64,000 nucleotides of DNA from Planctomyces sp. SH-PL14 (GCF_001610835.1 NZ_CP011270.1:8059256-8123255); one strand, 5' to 3'; shown: positions 53,613 through 62,438, counted from the stretch's first letter. Notes: a model not told the origin generated them from the letters alone. Made by a program: numbers and translations.

Positions 53613-54631
53613 GGGAGCTCCTGTACGGAGTCTGTCTTCAGAATAATCAGGAGACGGGAGGGGGGAGTCTGGGAGGACGCGCTTTCGGCGGAAGGGCCGG
53701 AAGCGGCCGGGGAGGATTCCGCCGAAGGGGGGCTGGACGAGGACGGTACGGATCGTTCGGCCGCCGACGCGAGGGTAGAGAGTTCCGGGACCGGAGTCTC
53801 TGACAAGCTCATCACAAGCCGCTGCGCCGGTCCGCGCTGGACCTGCCAGGCGGTCAGAGGTCCCCGCGATTCGGCGCGATCGACGGTCCAGCCGTTCTCC
53901 TGGAGGCCCCGGACGAACTCTGCCTCGGGAGTCGTTGCGATCACCATCTCGCCGGACAGGCGTTCGTCGGACGACCAGCGCCGCAGGAGTCGCGTCCCTT
54001 TGATGTCGGTGATCAGCGACTCGGGTTTCCGGTCCCGTCGTGCTTCCGGGGAAGGAACGATCTCACCCAGGGCCCATCCCGCTCCGTCGCGGAGGGCGAT
54101 CTGAAACAGCCGGAGCCGGGGAGGACTGTCGCTGGAGAAGACGCCGCGGATCCGGATGTTGCCGAGGCTCCGCTCGTAGAACGTCATGTTCATTGCGCCC
54201 GTTGCGTTTCCTCCGGACGCCAGCAGACGGGCCAGTTCCTGATCCAGCGGGGACGACTCGGGAAGAGGTTCGGGGCCATCTGACCTCCAGCGGCGGGCGA
54301 GGAGTTCCGCGTCGGCGCGCTGTCCCGAGAGACCGAACCGGGAATCGTCGGTCGTCCAGTATCCTCCCAGGAGATCCGTCAGGAGAGCGGGATCGGACGG
54401 CGATTGCTGCGGGGCCGGCGGTCGAGGAGTTTGTGGGGGAGCGGGCGGACTGAGCAGGGGGATGAGGTGTACGACGAGGTACCCTGTGGCGGCGACGATG
54501 GCCAACCAGAGAGCAATCCGGACCACCTTCGTCAGGATAGGGGGGCCCGTGGGGGGGAGCTGGGAGCCCTGGGGGGATGGGGAGCCGGCTGCATCGGGTG
54601 AGGAGGCCGTCCCTGAGGTCCGCGTCAGCAT
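53609..54631 (-). CDS. Anchored periplasmic protein of the Tad locus, unknown family
   Basis: 340 residues from the ATG at 54631 (GGAG upstream). A TM helix at about 35-57 (IALWLAIVAATGYLVVHLI), Pro-rich linker, then a domain with LLTDLLGGYWTTDDSRFGLS, GAMNMTFYERSLGNIRIRGV, VIATTPEAEFVRGLQENGWT and a Ser-rich end. It is the first gene of the CpaB-TadA-B-C run and overlaps cpaB. I cannot name a family; it may be a piece of the periplasmic assembly apparatus. Confidence 0.75.
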   Translation of the reverse strand: MLTRTSGTASSPDAAGSPSPQGSQLPPTGPPILTKVVRIALWLAIVAATGYLVVHLIPLLSPPAPPQTPRPPAPQQSPSDPALLTDLLGGYWTTDDSRFGLSGQRADAELLARRWRSDGPEPLPESSPLDQELARLLASGGNATGAMNMTFYERSLGNIRIRGVFSSDSPPRLRLFQIALRDGAGWALGEIVPSPEARRDRKPESLITDIKGTRLLRRWSSDERLSGEMVIATTPEAEFVRGLQENGWTVDRAESRGPLTAWQVQRGPAQRLVMSLSETPVPELSTLASAAERSVPSSSSPPSAESSPAASGPSAESASSQTPPSRLLIILKTDSVQELP

Positions 54632-54751
54632 CGAACTCCGCCCGTTGAGAAACCGCGAGACATGCCCGCACCGGAAGGAGAGGGCGATTTTAGTGGAATG
54701 GAAGGGGCGCACGCAAACGGCACGTCGCAAACGGAGCGCCATCACCTGAAC

Positions 54752-55040
54752 CGGGTCCAGGGGGACCGTGGTGGGGGATGCAAGGGGGCAACGCCCTCTT
54801 GCCCGCCGGAGGCCTGGCCGTCGAGAACTGTCTGAAGGAGGACGTGTCCAAACGCGGACGCCGTGCCGGATGCCCCCTTACCAACCCGCGGGGATTATCG
54901 AGCGAGCGGTGAGTCCTCAACGCAGGTTCCACAAAGCGGACGCCCGTTGTGTCCCACGGTTCCTCACCGGAATGCCTCCGGCGGCAAGGGGGTGAGACCC
55001 CCTTGACCCCAGGCTGCCGTCGCACGATGGGTTTGAGCCA
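54752..55040 (+). repeat. Family A hairpin-rich repeat, copy 4 (complete)
   Basis: Fills most of the gap 54632-55066. Same order as copy 3: CCAGGGGGACCGTGGTGG, GCAAGGGGGC ... GCCCTCTTGC, CCGCCGGAGGCCTGGCCGTC, CTGTCTGAAGGAGGAC, TCCTCAACGCAGGTTCCAC, CGGCGGCAAGGGGGTGAG, ACCCCCTTGACCCCAGGCTG. It sits immediately beyond the stop of the TadG-like gene (26 bases). Confidence 0.82.
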
Positions 55041-55066
55041 GCAACGTCGTGCCGGCAGGAAGATTT

Positions 55067-55867
55067 TCAGAACGACTGCACTTCGTTCCCCTGCGATGCT
55101 TCATACAACTGCCGCATCGGATTCAACACCGAACGAATCTTGTCCGCCGCATCCCGCAACTCTCCGGCGTTCCCATCGCCGCCAAACAACTGACCCAGAA
55201 AACCGCCAGTCGCCGCATCAATCGCGTCCGCAATCGTCTCCGCGGTGTCGGCCACAAACTCCAGCGCCGCGATATTGCCGTACAGCACGTACCCCGCCGC
55301 AATCGCCGGATACTTGAGCGCCCGCGACTGCAGCGCGGGGACAAACACAATTGGATTCTCGTAAAGCCGCATCCCGAAACCCATCGCCTGAAAGGCCACA
55401 TCCACCGACTGATCCAGCGGGATCCCACCCAGATACGACTCCGCATACTTCGCGATATACCCCAGCGGCTTCGTATGGACGTCGAAGTCGTTCGTTCCGG
55501 TCGCGAACTCGACCGACCGGCTGTCCCATGGACCACCCATCGTCTGGCTGCCCGACTTCGTCACGACCGGCGCCGCCTTCCACCAGCCGTCATACACGAT
55601 GGAACGCTCCGCCAGGTTCTCCACCCGGCCATCCGAGAGCTCCGCGTTGTAAGCCAGAGGCTCCTGCGCGGTCCCGGGGCGCAGACCCTGGAACGTCTTG
55701 AGCCGGGCTTCGGCCACCGTGTTCAGCCCGTTGAGCGTCGTCTTCGTCAGGACGAACAGGGCGTAGACACAGCCTGCCAGGAGCGGCAGGACCATGACGA
55801 GTTCCAGCGAGGCCACGCCCGAGCGGCCAGGCGACCGGCGATCGTTGATGAGTGGAGCGGGTTTCAT
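55067..55867 (-). CDS. TadE/TadG-like pseudopilin protein
   Basis: 266 residues from the ATG at 55867. TadE-like N-terminus: SPGRSGVASLELVMVLPLLA, GCVYALFVLTKTTLNGLNTV, the class that anchors a pseudopilin in the inner membrane. The large C-terminal domain (ENLAERSIVYDGWWKAAPVV, QSVDVAFQAMGFGMRLYEN, ELRDAADKIRSVLNPMRQLY) is exported. It ends 26 bases before a family A repeat. Likely a minor pilin or tip-type protein; not certain. Confidence 0.85.
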   Translation of the reverse strand: MKPAPLINDRRSPGRSGVASLELVMVLPLLAGCVYALFVLTKTTLNGLNTVAEARLKTFQGLRPGTAQEPLAYNAELSDGRVENLAERSIVYDGWWKAAPVVTKSGSQTMGGPWDSRSVEFATGTNDFDVHTKPLGYIAKYAESYLGGIPLDQSVDVAFQAMGFGMRLYENPIVFVPALQSRALKYPAIAAGYVLYGNIAALEFVADTAETIADAIDAATGGFLGQLFGGDGNAGELRDAADKIRSVLNPMRQLYEASQGNEVQSF

Positions 55868-55926
55868 GATCTGTTCCCCGATGGACGGGTGGCCGATGGG
55901 AATCGAAAGGGACAGGCGAGGATGGC

Positions 55927-57636
55927 CTAGTGAGTCCGGGCTGCCGGCTTGTCGAGCAGGCTCCGGTCGAGCAGCTTGCGGATATCGCCGAACTGCCAGC
56001 GTGCGGCGTCTTCGATCCGGGTCGTCGGAACGAGCAGGGGCTTCCAGTTGAGGACGACCTTCGGCTCCGGCGCCCGGTCCCGATAATACGAGACCTCCAC
56101 GTCCTTGCCCGGCTTGGGATCCGCCCCCCCCTTCCACTCCGGCACGCGGGTCTCCGCAAAGTTCAGCGTGTCCCAGCCGATCTGAGCCTGAACCGTCTCG
56201 GTGCCCGAGCCGCGGGTCGTCTGGTTCGCGTTGTAGATCATTGCCTGGGCGAACGCCCCGAATCCGTCTTTGTGCGGAGAATCGAAGAAACGGGGGGCGG
56301 CGATCTCACGCCGCTCGTGCTGGGCGAAGCCGACGATGGCGAACAGCTCCTCCGCCCGCTTGCTTCCGTTCGAGTACGACCACTTCTCCTCACCCTTGTT
56401 CCCTTCCAGGACGTCCAGATCTTTCATGATCAGGAGCTGGATGCCGTTCTCCTTGGCGCGGGTCGTCATCTCGATGATGTCCGACTGCGTGAACTCGACG
56501 TAATACGCCTTGAACCGGCTGAGCCAGAGCGCATCCTCGCCGAACTGGAGCATCGGCAGCCGCCAGTGGTGCACCCAGGGGACCGCCGCCCGGGCCAGCT
56601 GGGACTTCCAGACTTCGTTCTTCGGAAACGTCTCCTGCTCCGCGACGACCGGGAGCTGCAGCAGCGGATAGGTCGGCGACTTGAAGTTGGGGAAGAGCGA
56701 GCCGTCGACGTCGTGATACTTCGCCGTCTCGTCGACGACCTCTCCCATCCGCAGCGGGACGGTGAACCGGGCGGCGTTGCTGTACAGGTTGACGACCTTG
56801 AGCACCTTGTCCCGGACCGTCGTGATCGCCAGCTTCAGGGCGCCGAACGAAGCGACGTCCTCCATGGCGTTCAGGACCTTCCACTCCGCGAGCCCTTCCT
56901 CTTCGAAGGCCCGGCAGGCCCCCATGATGATCCCGGCGTAGATCTTGATGAGCGGCCCGATGTACGGAACGATCTCTCCGAGGAGGTAGAGCCCGCCCGC
57001 TCCCGCATGGACCTCGTAGGCGTAGGCCCCCACGTTCTTCAGATGCAGCCGGGACTTTCCGATGGCCGCCTCCACGACGATGTCCTTGTCGAACCCGTCG
57101 TCGTAGGTCTCCGTGCGGGGGCGAAGGAAATCGGGCGCGGTCGACGTGGTGGCCCGAGCCAGCTGGTAGAACGTCGTGACGGCGGTCCGGACCTTGGTGG
57201 GGGTCCGGTCGCTCGAGTTCCCCTCCTCCATGTCGTCCCCGCCGAGCGCGTGGTAGAGGATCGTCAGGGCGTGCATCTCGCCGATGAGATGGTTGGCGGC
57301 CGTGATGGCGTTCATCCCGCGGGCCATCTGGGTCGCCGCGGCCTCGGTGATTCCGTCGGCGGCGTTCTGTGTTTCGAGCTTTCCCCGGACCGCATGGACC
57401 ACGTTCACCATCGCGCAGAGCGAGAGCACGAGCGTAAGGAGGACCACCAGGCTGAGGATCGAGAGCTGGCCCTCTTCGTCTTCGTGGACGTCGGTGAGCC
57501 GCCGGGCAATCCAGCCGGGGAGGCCGGGGCCGTTCTCCTGATCCGCGGGCGGAGTCCCCAGTGGAGACCGCGGCGTCCGGGTGTCAGCGGCCGGGCCCGA
57601 GGCGATCAGCGTGTTCGCGTGCTGTGAATGTGTCAT
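55927..57636 (-). CDS. TadG-like membrane-anchored protein
   Basis: 569 residues; GGAGGCGACC precedes the ATG at 57636. After a 55-residue polar start, a TadE/F/G-type segment (EEGQLSILSLVVLLTLVLSL, CAMVNVVHAVRGKLETQNAA) with DGITEAAATQMARGMNAITA, the TadG pattern. A large exported domain (about 120-560) follows, with no clear von Willebrand motif. It probably forms the pilus-associated surface protein. Longer start at 57675 has no ribosome site. Confidence 0.85.
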   Translation of the reverse strand: MTHSQHANTLIASGPAADTRTPRSPLGTPPADQENGPGLPGWIARRLTDVHEDEEGQLSILSLVVLLTLVLSLCAMVNVVHAVRGKLETQNAADGITEAAATQMARGMNAITAANHLIGEMHALTILYHALGGDDMEEGNSSDRTPTKVRTAVTTFYQLARATTSTAPDFLRPRTETYDDGFDKDIVVEAAIGKSRLHLKNVGAYAYEVHAGAGGLYLLGEIVPYIGPLIKIYAGIIMGACRAFEEEGLAEWKVLNAMEDVASFGALKLAITTVRDKVLKVVNLYSNAARFTVPLRMGEVVDETAKYHDVDGSLFPNFKSPTYPLLQLPVVAEQETFPKNEVWKSQLARAAVPWVHHWRLPMLQFGEDALWLSRFKAYYVEFTQSDIIEMTTRAKENGIQLLIMKDLDVLEGNKGEEKWSYSNGSKRAEELFAIVGFAQHERREIAAPRFFDSPHKDGFGAFAQAMIYNANQTTRGSGTETVQAQIGWDTLNFAETRVPEWKGGADPKPGKDVEVSYYRDRAPEPKVVLNWKPLLVPTTRIEDAARWQFGDIRKLLDRSLLDKPAARTH

Positions 57637-57714
57637 GGTCGCCTCCAGGCCGGCGTTCTCGCGCGGCCGGCACACCGCCTGTCACGGCGGTCGATTTCGG
57701 AACCCGGGCAGGTC

Positions 57715-58449
57715 TCAGAAGGCCCGGTAGTCGATTCCCAGCTTCTGGTCGGGCGTCTCGGGGCACTCAAGCGTCATCCGGACGGACGACTTGATCGGAT
57801 ACTCGTAGGGATACTTGCGGTCGGGATCGAGCAGCCGCGCGGCGCCGGGTGTGAACAGCGGAGCGCGGAACTCGACGTCGACCCACGCCTCCTCGCCGTG
57901 CCGCCGGTTCGGGATCTGCGGCGTGATCGTCGTGCGGGCGGAGACGTTCTTCACATGGTTGATGAGCTTCTCGCGGCGGACGGTCTCGCCCGAGAATTCT
58001 TCGAGCTGGTCGACATAGCTTTCGGCGTGCTTCTGGGCGTTCCCCGGGGGCGTGCCGTTCTCACTGCCGGAGGCGTTCGACGAAATGACGAACGGGGAGA
58101 GGGCGGTCACGACCGCCTGCCGGACCCGATCGTCGCGCAGGTTGCCCGGTTGCATCGTTTCCCAGACGACCAGCGAGCGGCTCCCGGCGTAGGCGGCGTA
58201 GACGGTGCCGACCTTCGCGAGCACGAGCATCGTCGTCTCGGCGATCGTCACCAGGATCAGGGCATAGACCGGCATCGTGATGACGAACGACAGGGTGTAG
58301 GAGACCCCCTGCTCGCCCCGCAGCTCAGCCCAGCGGAACCGCGAGCGTTTCTTCACGAGCCGCCAGATCACCACGACGCCGAGCGTCAGGCTGATGAGCC
58401 ACAGGGCCCAGATCCCTTCGAAGCCGTCGATAAAGGAGTGGATGGTCAT
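57715..58449 (-). CDS. TadE/F-like protein with an extra N-terminal helix
   Basis: 244 residues. First helix IWALWLISLTLGVVVIWRLV, then a TadE-type segment GEQGVSYTLSFVITMPVYAL, ILVTIAETTMLVLAKVGTVY, and an exported domain (ESYVDQLEEFSGETVRREKL, EYPIKSSVRMTLECPETPDQ). No Shine-Dalgarno is seen before the ATG, which is odd, though the first helix and spacing support it. It ends 78 bases before the large TadG-like gene. Confidence 0.8.
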   Translation of the reverse strand: MTIHSFIDGFEGIWALWLISLTLGVVVIWRLVKKRSRFRWAELRGEQGVSYTLSFVITMPVYALILVTIAETTMLVLAKVGTVYAAYAGSRSLVVWETMQPGNLRDDRVRQAVVTALSPFVISSNASGSENGTPPGNAQKHAESYVDQLEEFSGETVRREKLINHVKNVSARTTITPQIPNRRHGEEAWVDVEFRAPLFTPGAARLLDPDRKYPYEYPIKSSVRMTLECPETPDQKLGIDYRAF

Positions 58450-58497
58450 GGGAGGAACCGCGTGGAGAACGGACTCGGTCCGAAAGACGGTTGGTCG

Positions 58498-58707
58498 TCA
58501 CATCAAAGGGCTGCCGACGACGTTGGCCACATGGGAGTGGTACATCCGCAGGCCTTCCCCGATCAGTCGAAAGAGGAGGAACGCCAGCGGAAACATGGCG
58601 CCGAGCACCATGACGATTTCGAGCGTCGCCATCGCGGTCCGCCGGCGCAAGGCCAAGCCGCGGCGTACACCGCGGCGGCCCTGTGGCAAAATCGATCGTG
58701 GAATCAT
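58498..58707 (-). CDS. Short TadE-like pseudopilin
   Basis: 69 residues; AAAGGAGAGTGGCC precedes the ATG at 58707. A basic start (SILPQGRRGVRRGLALRRR) is followed by TAMATLEIVMVLGAMFPLAF, LLFRLIGEGLRMYHSHVANV, a TadE-like hydrophobic segment (Glu5-like position within TLEIVMV). Probably a small pseudopilin. GTG/ATG alternatives two codons upstream make little difference. Confidence 0.75.
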   Translation of the reverse strand: MIPRSILPQGRRGVRRGLALRRRTAMATLEIVMVLGAMFPLAFLLFRLIGEGLRMYHSHVANVVGSPLM

Positions 58708-58765
58708 GGCCACTCTCCTTTCCGAAACAGCGGACGTCGCCGTCCGCGGTTTCCAGACACAGTCG

Positions 58766-59560
58766 TCACGTCAGCCGCAGCAACAGTTCCAGGGCGGTGT
58801 GGCCCGGCCAGGCGAGCGGCACGCCGATCGCAACCACGGTTCCCAGCAGGAAAAAGGGGGCCAGAGGGATCTTGAACTTGAGCCATCCGGCCACCAGTTT
58901 TGCCGCCATCTGCCGTGAATCGGACGAGTTGCGGGCGAGGGCGGAGGAAAGCAGGGGCACCGCCACGCCAGCCCCACGCCAGGCGACCCATCCCACGGAG
59001 AAGAGGGCCGCAATCAGCATGGTGATCAACCAGATCTCGGCCGCCATTCGCCAGCCGAGATAGCATCCGAACATCGAGATCAGCTTCACGTCGCCGGCCC
59101 CTCCCCGGAACAGGAGGAACAGGCACAGGGCTCCGCTGAAGCAGATCGAGACTCCGGCCATGGATGCGAGGAGGCCGATCCCGCCGAGCCACTCGGCCAC
59201 CGGTCCCGAGGAGAATGAGACCATGGCGTTGAGCAGCAGCCCGTAGACGATGGCCGGATACATCGTCCAGTTGCGGATCTTTCGGCCCCTCAGGTCCGTC
59301 ACGCAGGCGACCAGCAGAGCGATCGCCAGGAACTGACCGGAGAGCCCGCCGGCACCTGGAGGGAGGGGACCCCAACTTCCCCAGCCGCTCCAGGTCCAAC
59401 CGGCTGGAATCGCCCCAAGACTCCAGGCCAGCGGCACGAGCCAGGCCACCACAGCAGGATTCTTGAAGAGCGGCGGGTGGGAAGTGGCTTCCACCGTTCG
59501 CTCCTGCATCGGCGACAGGATTGCCGTGTCGCCGGCCGGGATGGGTGTCGTGTCGGTCAT
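58766..59560 (-). CDS. Type IV prepilin peptidase (A24, TadV/CpaA-like)
   Basis: 264 residues. After a polar start of about 30 residues, helices carry the two A24 aspartates: Asp89 in ACVTDLRGRKI and Asp157 in GGAGDVKL (GxGD). It cleaves Flp and the TadE-like pseudopilins. The ATG at 59560 overlaps the Flp stop (TGATG), so the two are coupled. The methylase domain of larger prepilin peptidases is absent, as is usual for TadV. It may also serve the DUF1559 prepilin, though no proof is visible. Confidence 0.9.
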   Translation of the reverse strand: MTDTTPIPAGDTAILSPMQERTVEATSHPPLFKNPAVVAWLVPLAWSLGAIPAGWTWSGWGSWGPLPPGAGGLSGQFLAIALLVACVTDLRGRKIRNWTMYPAIVYGLLLNAMVSFSSGPVAEWLGGIGLLASMAGVSICFSGALCLFLLFRGGAGDVKLISMFGCYLGWRMAAEIWLITMLIAALFSVGWVAWRGAGVAVPLLSSALARNSSDSRQMAAKLVAGWLKFKIPLAPFFLLGTVVAIGVPLAWPGHTALELLLRLT

Positions 59561-59796
59561 CACTTCCAGTTGAAGATGTTGTCCATGACTTCGCGGACCC
59601 ACTTCACGACGTTGCCGTTGCTGCCTTCGCCGGTGTCGGTCTCGTTGTCGGACTCGCCACCGAACATCTTATAGGCGAAGGCGAGGATGATCGCAGCGAG
59701 GGCGATGATCAGGACGACCTGCAGGGCCTCCATCCCGTCTTCATTCCGATGAACGCGACCCAGAACCCGCTTAGCCCGATTGATAATGCGCAACAT
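59560..59796 (-). CDS. flp: Flp-type major pilin
   Basis: 78 residues. Class IVb prepilin features: a basic leader (MLRIINRAKRVLGRVHR), NEDGMEALQVVLIIALAAII with cleavage expected after the Gly and Glu in the +5 area, then LAFAYKMFGG and an acidic Gly/Asn-rich tail (ESDNETDTGEGSNGN). AAGGGGACAGAGAA precedes the ATG. It opens the pilin sub-block of the Tad locus and would be the main pilus subunit. Confidence 0.9.
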   Translation of the reverse strand: MLRIINRAKRVLGRVHRNEDGMEALQVVLIIALAAIILAFAYKMFGGESDNETDTGEGSNGNVVKWVREVMDNIFNWK

Positions 59797-59819
59797 TTCT
59801 CTGTCCCCTTGAAAAGTGT

Positions 59820-59840
59820 CCCGGAAGAGGGTCTTCCGGG
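59820..59840 (-). promoter_or_regulatory. Stem-loop in the leader of the Flp pilin gene
   Basis: CCCGGAAGA and TCTTCCGGG form a perfect 9-bp stem with a 3-base loop, ending about 24 bases before the pilin ATG. It could stabilise the mRNA or regulate the ribosome site. It is not followed by a T-run on the minus strand. Confidence 0.5.
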
Positions 59841-60078
59841 CGTGGCCGAAAGCTGAACTGACCAGTCAGACGAGCGGATGTCGCGTGATTTGCGAATCTG
59901 TCCTTTTGGTCATTCGTTTGTCCCGCACCATGCGGTCTTCACAAGAGAAAGGCCACGAGTCGGGGAAACATTTCGCGCGGGGGGCAGTTTTTTTGAAATT
60001 CGTGTCCCGCGAGGAAAAAGGCTGGGTCCCGGGGGGCTGTTTTCTGTCGGACCGTGGTCTGGCCGGCACAATTCTGCT

Positions 60079-60385
60079 GGCTCAAACCCAATTCGCGACG
60101 GCCGCCGGGGTCAAGGGGGTCTCACCTCCTTGACCCCGGAGGCACTTCCATGAGGAACCGTGGCACACAACGGACGCCCCCTTTATGAAACCGGCGCCGA
60201 GAACTCCTCATTCGCCCTGCACTCCCCGCGGGTTAGATAGGGGGCATACGGCACCCAGTCCGCGTTTGGACAAGTACTCCTTCAGACATCTCTCGACGGC
60301 CAGGCCTCCGGCGGGCAAAAGGACCAAGAAAACAACACAGGCCCCTCTGCATCCCCCACCAGGGGTACCCCCTGGACCCCGGCTC
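60079..60385 (-). repeat. Family A hairpin-rich repeat, copy 5 (inverted, complete)
   Basis: Reverse complement of copies 3 and 4. Read on the plus strand it starts GGCTCAAACCCA, then GGGGTCAAGGGGG, GACAAGTACTCCTTCAGAC, CGACGGCCAGGCCTCCGGCG, an internal stem with the long loop carrying AACAACACAGG, and ends TACCCCCTGGACCCCGG. It ends 3 bases beyond the TadA2 stop. The remaining gap (59841-60078) holds no supported gene. Confidence 0.82.
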
Positions 60386-60387
60386 TC

Positions 60388-61533
60388 TTAGCGGTCCCGT
60401 GTTCGCAGCGCAAACAACTCCGCGCACAGCGGGGCCTCCGCTGCGTAGCCGTAAACATGCGCAAGACGTGCGTACGAACACGGCCGCCCCGTCGGAACCA
60501 ACGTCGGCGTCGCCTCCCGACCCTCCGTCACCCCGTCCGTCGACAACCGGAACAACTCCCGCACCCGATACCGCTCCTTCTGATCCAGCCCCCTGACCTC
60601 CGCAATCGACGTCACATGCCGCCGCCCTGTGTGCGCCCGCGTAATCTGCACCACAACGTGAATCGCACTCGCTACTTGCGTCCGCGCCACATACGCCGGC
60701 AACTGCACATCACTCATCAGGCACAACGTCTCCAGCCGGACCAGCGCCAGCTTCGGCGAACTCGCATGCACCGTCGTCAGCGACCCGTCATGCCCCGACA
60801 ACATCGACTGGATCAGATCCAGCGCCTCCCCCCGCCGCACTTCCCCCACCACGATCCGGTCGGGCCGCATCCGCAGCGAATCGACAAACAGGTTCCGGAT
60901 CGTCACCCCGCCCGTCCCGTTGGGAAGCGGAGCCCGCGCCTCCAGGTAAACGGTATGCGGCTGCTGCAACCGCAGTTCCGACGAGTCCTCGATGACGACA
61001 ATCCGCTCCGTCGGATCGATCGCCTCCGAGATGGCATTCAGCAGCGACGTCTTCCCCGTGCCGGTTCCCCCCGACACGACGAGATTCCGGTGCAGCTTCA
61101 CCGACGTCACCAGGAACTGCCGCGCCGCCTCGGTCATGCTGCCGAGGTCGACCAGGCTCTTGAGGGTGTGCGACGCGCGGCGGAACTTCCGGATCGAAAC
61201 TACCACCCCATTGCGTGAGCACGGTGGAATGATGACGTGAACACGGAACTGCTCCGGTTCCGGCAACCGGGCGTCCATGCTGTGATGCAGGTCGTCGACA
61301 CGGCGGTCGACGTACTCCGCCAGGTTGTTCACCGCCGCCAGCAGCACTTCTTCACTCGGGAAGCGGGCGTCGATCTTCTGGAGCTTCCCGCTCCGCTCGA
61401 CATAGATGTTGTCCGGCCCGTTGATCAGGACTTCCGTTACGCTCTCGTCCTCATACAGCACCTTGGCGACCGGCGCAAAGAAGTGCCGGAGCGAACGCTG
61501 ATAGATCTCGCGGCGGGTGATGAGCATGTTCAT
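60388..61533 (-). CDS. Second Tad-type secretion ATPase
   Basis: 381 residues, ATG overlapping the previous stop (ATGA). A compact TadA/CpaF protein: LYEDESVTEVLINGPDNIYV, RNGVVVSIRKFRRASHTLKS, Walker A GGTGTGKT (155-162), ERIVVIEDSSELRLQ, RMRPDRIVVGEVRRGEALDL and GHDGSLTTVHAS. It has no FHA part, unlike the ATPase at 50.8 kb. Two ATPases in one locus suggest separate extension and retraction or two assembly steps; this is inference. Confidence 0.9.
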   Translation of the reverse strand: MNMLITRREIYQRSLRHFFAPVAKVLYEDESVTEVLINGPDNIYVERSGKLQKIDARFPSEEVLLAAVNNLAEYVDRRVDDLHHSMDARLPEPEQFRVHVIIPPCSRNGVVVSIRKFRRASHTLKSLVDLGSMTEAARQFLVTSVKLHRNLVVSGGTGTGKTSLLNAISEAIDPTERIVVIEDSSELRLQQPHTVYLEARAPLPNGTGGVTIRNLFVDSLRMRPDRIVVGEVRRGEALDLIQSMLSGHDGSLTTVHASSPKLALVRLETLCLMSDVQLPAYVARTQVASAIHVVVQITRAHTGRRHVTSIAEVRGLDQKERYRVRELFRLSTDGVTEGREATPTLVPTGRPCSYARLAHVYGYAAEAPLCAELFALRTRDR

Positions 61534-62438
61534 TGCGGGGCCTTCTCCGGTGCTCCATCGGCGGGACCAGGCGCCGCCGGTTCTGCGTTCCCATTCGTCT
61601 TGGCCCCCCCGGCAGCCGGTGCGACCGAGTCCCCGGGAGCGGCGGGCGTCATTGGCGGTGGGGCCGTTCTCTCAGGCTCGGCCTCCGTCGGAACGGCGCG
61701 GGTGGTCGGGGTCCGCTTTGGCGGCTTCTTCGTCGGAAACGCCAGGATGGCCATGACCCCCAGGAACAGGAGGCCCAGGATGGCGTACTGCTGCCACTTC
61801 GGCCGCTGCGAAAAGCTGTCGGTCAGCCGCTCCATCGTCCCCCGTCCCGAACGCCCGCGCCGTTGAGGCCCGTCCGCCCCGAGCACGGCGAACGCCGGCA
61901 CCTTCACCGGTTCGCCCCCCTGGGGACCGGGACGCGCCTCCGGACCGGGGGCGATCGGCCGGAAATCGGGGACCGCCGCCGCGGGAGCCGGCGAGAACGG
62001 GGCCGGCGCCGGTGCCGCCGGCCGTTCCGGTGCCGGAGGCATGGCAGCAGCGGGCGAGAACCCTGGTGCGACTCCGGACGAAGCGGCAGGCGCCTTTGAC
62101 AGTGGAGAAAACGGTGCGGCGGCCGCGCTCGCGGCCGGGAGCGGCGGGGGTGGTGCATCCGCGACCGGAGCGGCGGACGCAGGCGGCGGAGGGGCCGCGG
62201 CGGCGAACGTTTCCCGATCGAGTGCCAGCGACCGGTCCGCGCGCGAGGCGGGGCCGGTTGTCACCGCGCTGATGATCGAGATGTCGTTCGCCAGCTGCAG
62301 CCGGACCCCGCTTCCGCAGGCGCCGCAGGTCGTTTCGAGGATCAGCCGCCGCGACAACTCCTTCTGCTCGTTCCGCGAGAGATGGAGGATGATCGGCTGG
62401 CGGCAGTCGGCGTTCGGGCAGCGAGTGGTAAGTTTCAT
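61530..62438 (-). CDS. Zinc-ribbon membrane protein with Pro/Ala-rich linkers
   Basis: 302 residues from the ATG at 62438. N-terminal zinc ribbon MKLTTRCPNADCRQ ... ETTCGACGSG (CxxxxC and CxxC), a long Pro/Ala-rich part, a TM helix at about 222-240 (WQQYAILGLLFLGVMAILAF) and a Pro/Ala-rich tail. It may tether or sense at the membrane side of the ATPase it is coupled to. No family recognised. Confidence 0.8.
   Translation of the reverse strand: MKLTTRCPNADCRQPIILHLSRNEQKELSRRLILETTCGACGSGVRLQLANDISIISAVTTGPASRADRSLALDRETFAAAAPPPPASAAPVADAPPPPLPAASAAAAPFSPLSKAPAASSGVAPGFSPAAAMPPAPERPAAPAPAPFSPAPAAAVPDFRPIAPGPEARPGPQGGEPVKVPAFAVLGADGPQRRGRSGRGTMERLTDSFSQRPKWQQYAILGLLFLGVMAILAFPTKKPPKRTPTTRAVPTEAEPERTAPPPMTPAAPGDSVAPAAGGAKTNGNAEPAAPGPADGAPEKAPQ

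Noticed and set aside
59841-60078. Possible sigma-54 promoter near 60065 (GGCACAATTCTGCT)
   Set aside because: GG and GC are 9 bases apart rather than 10, and it does not point to a gene at a useful distance.
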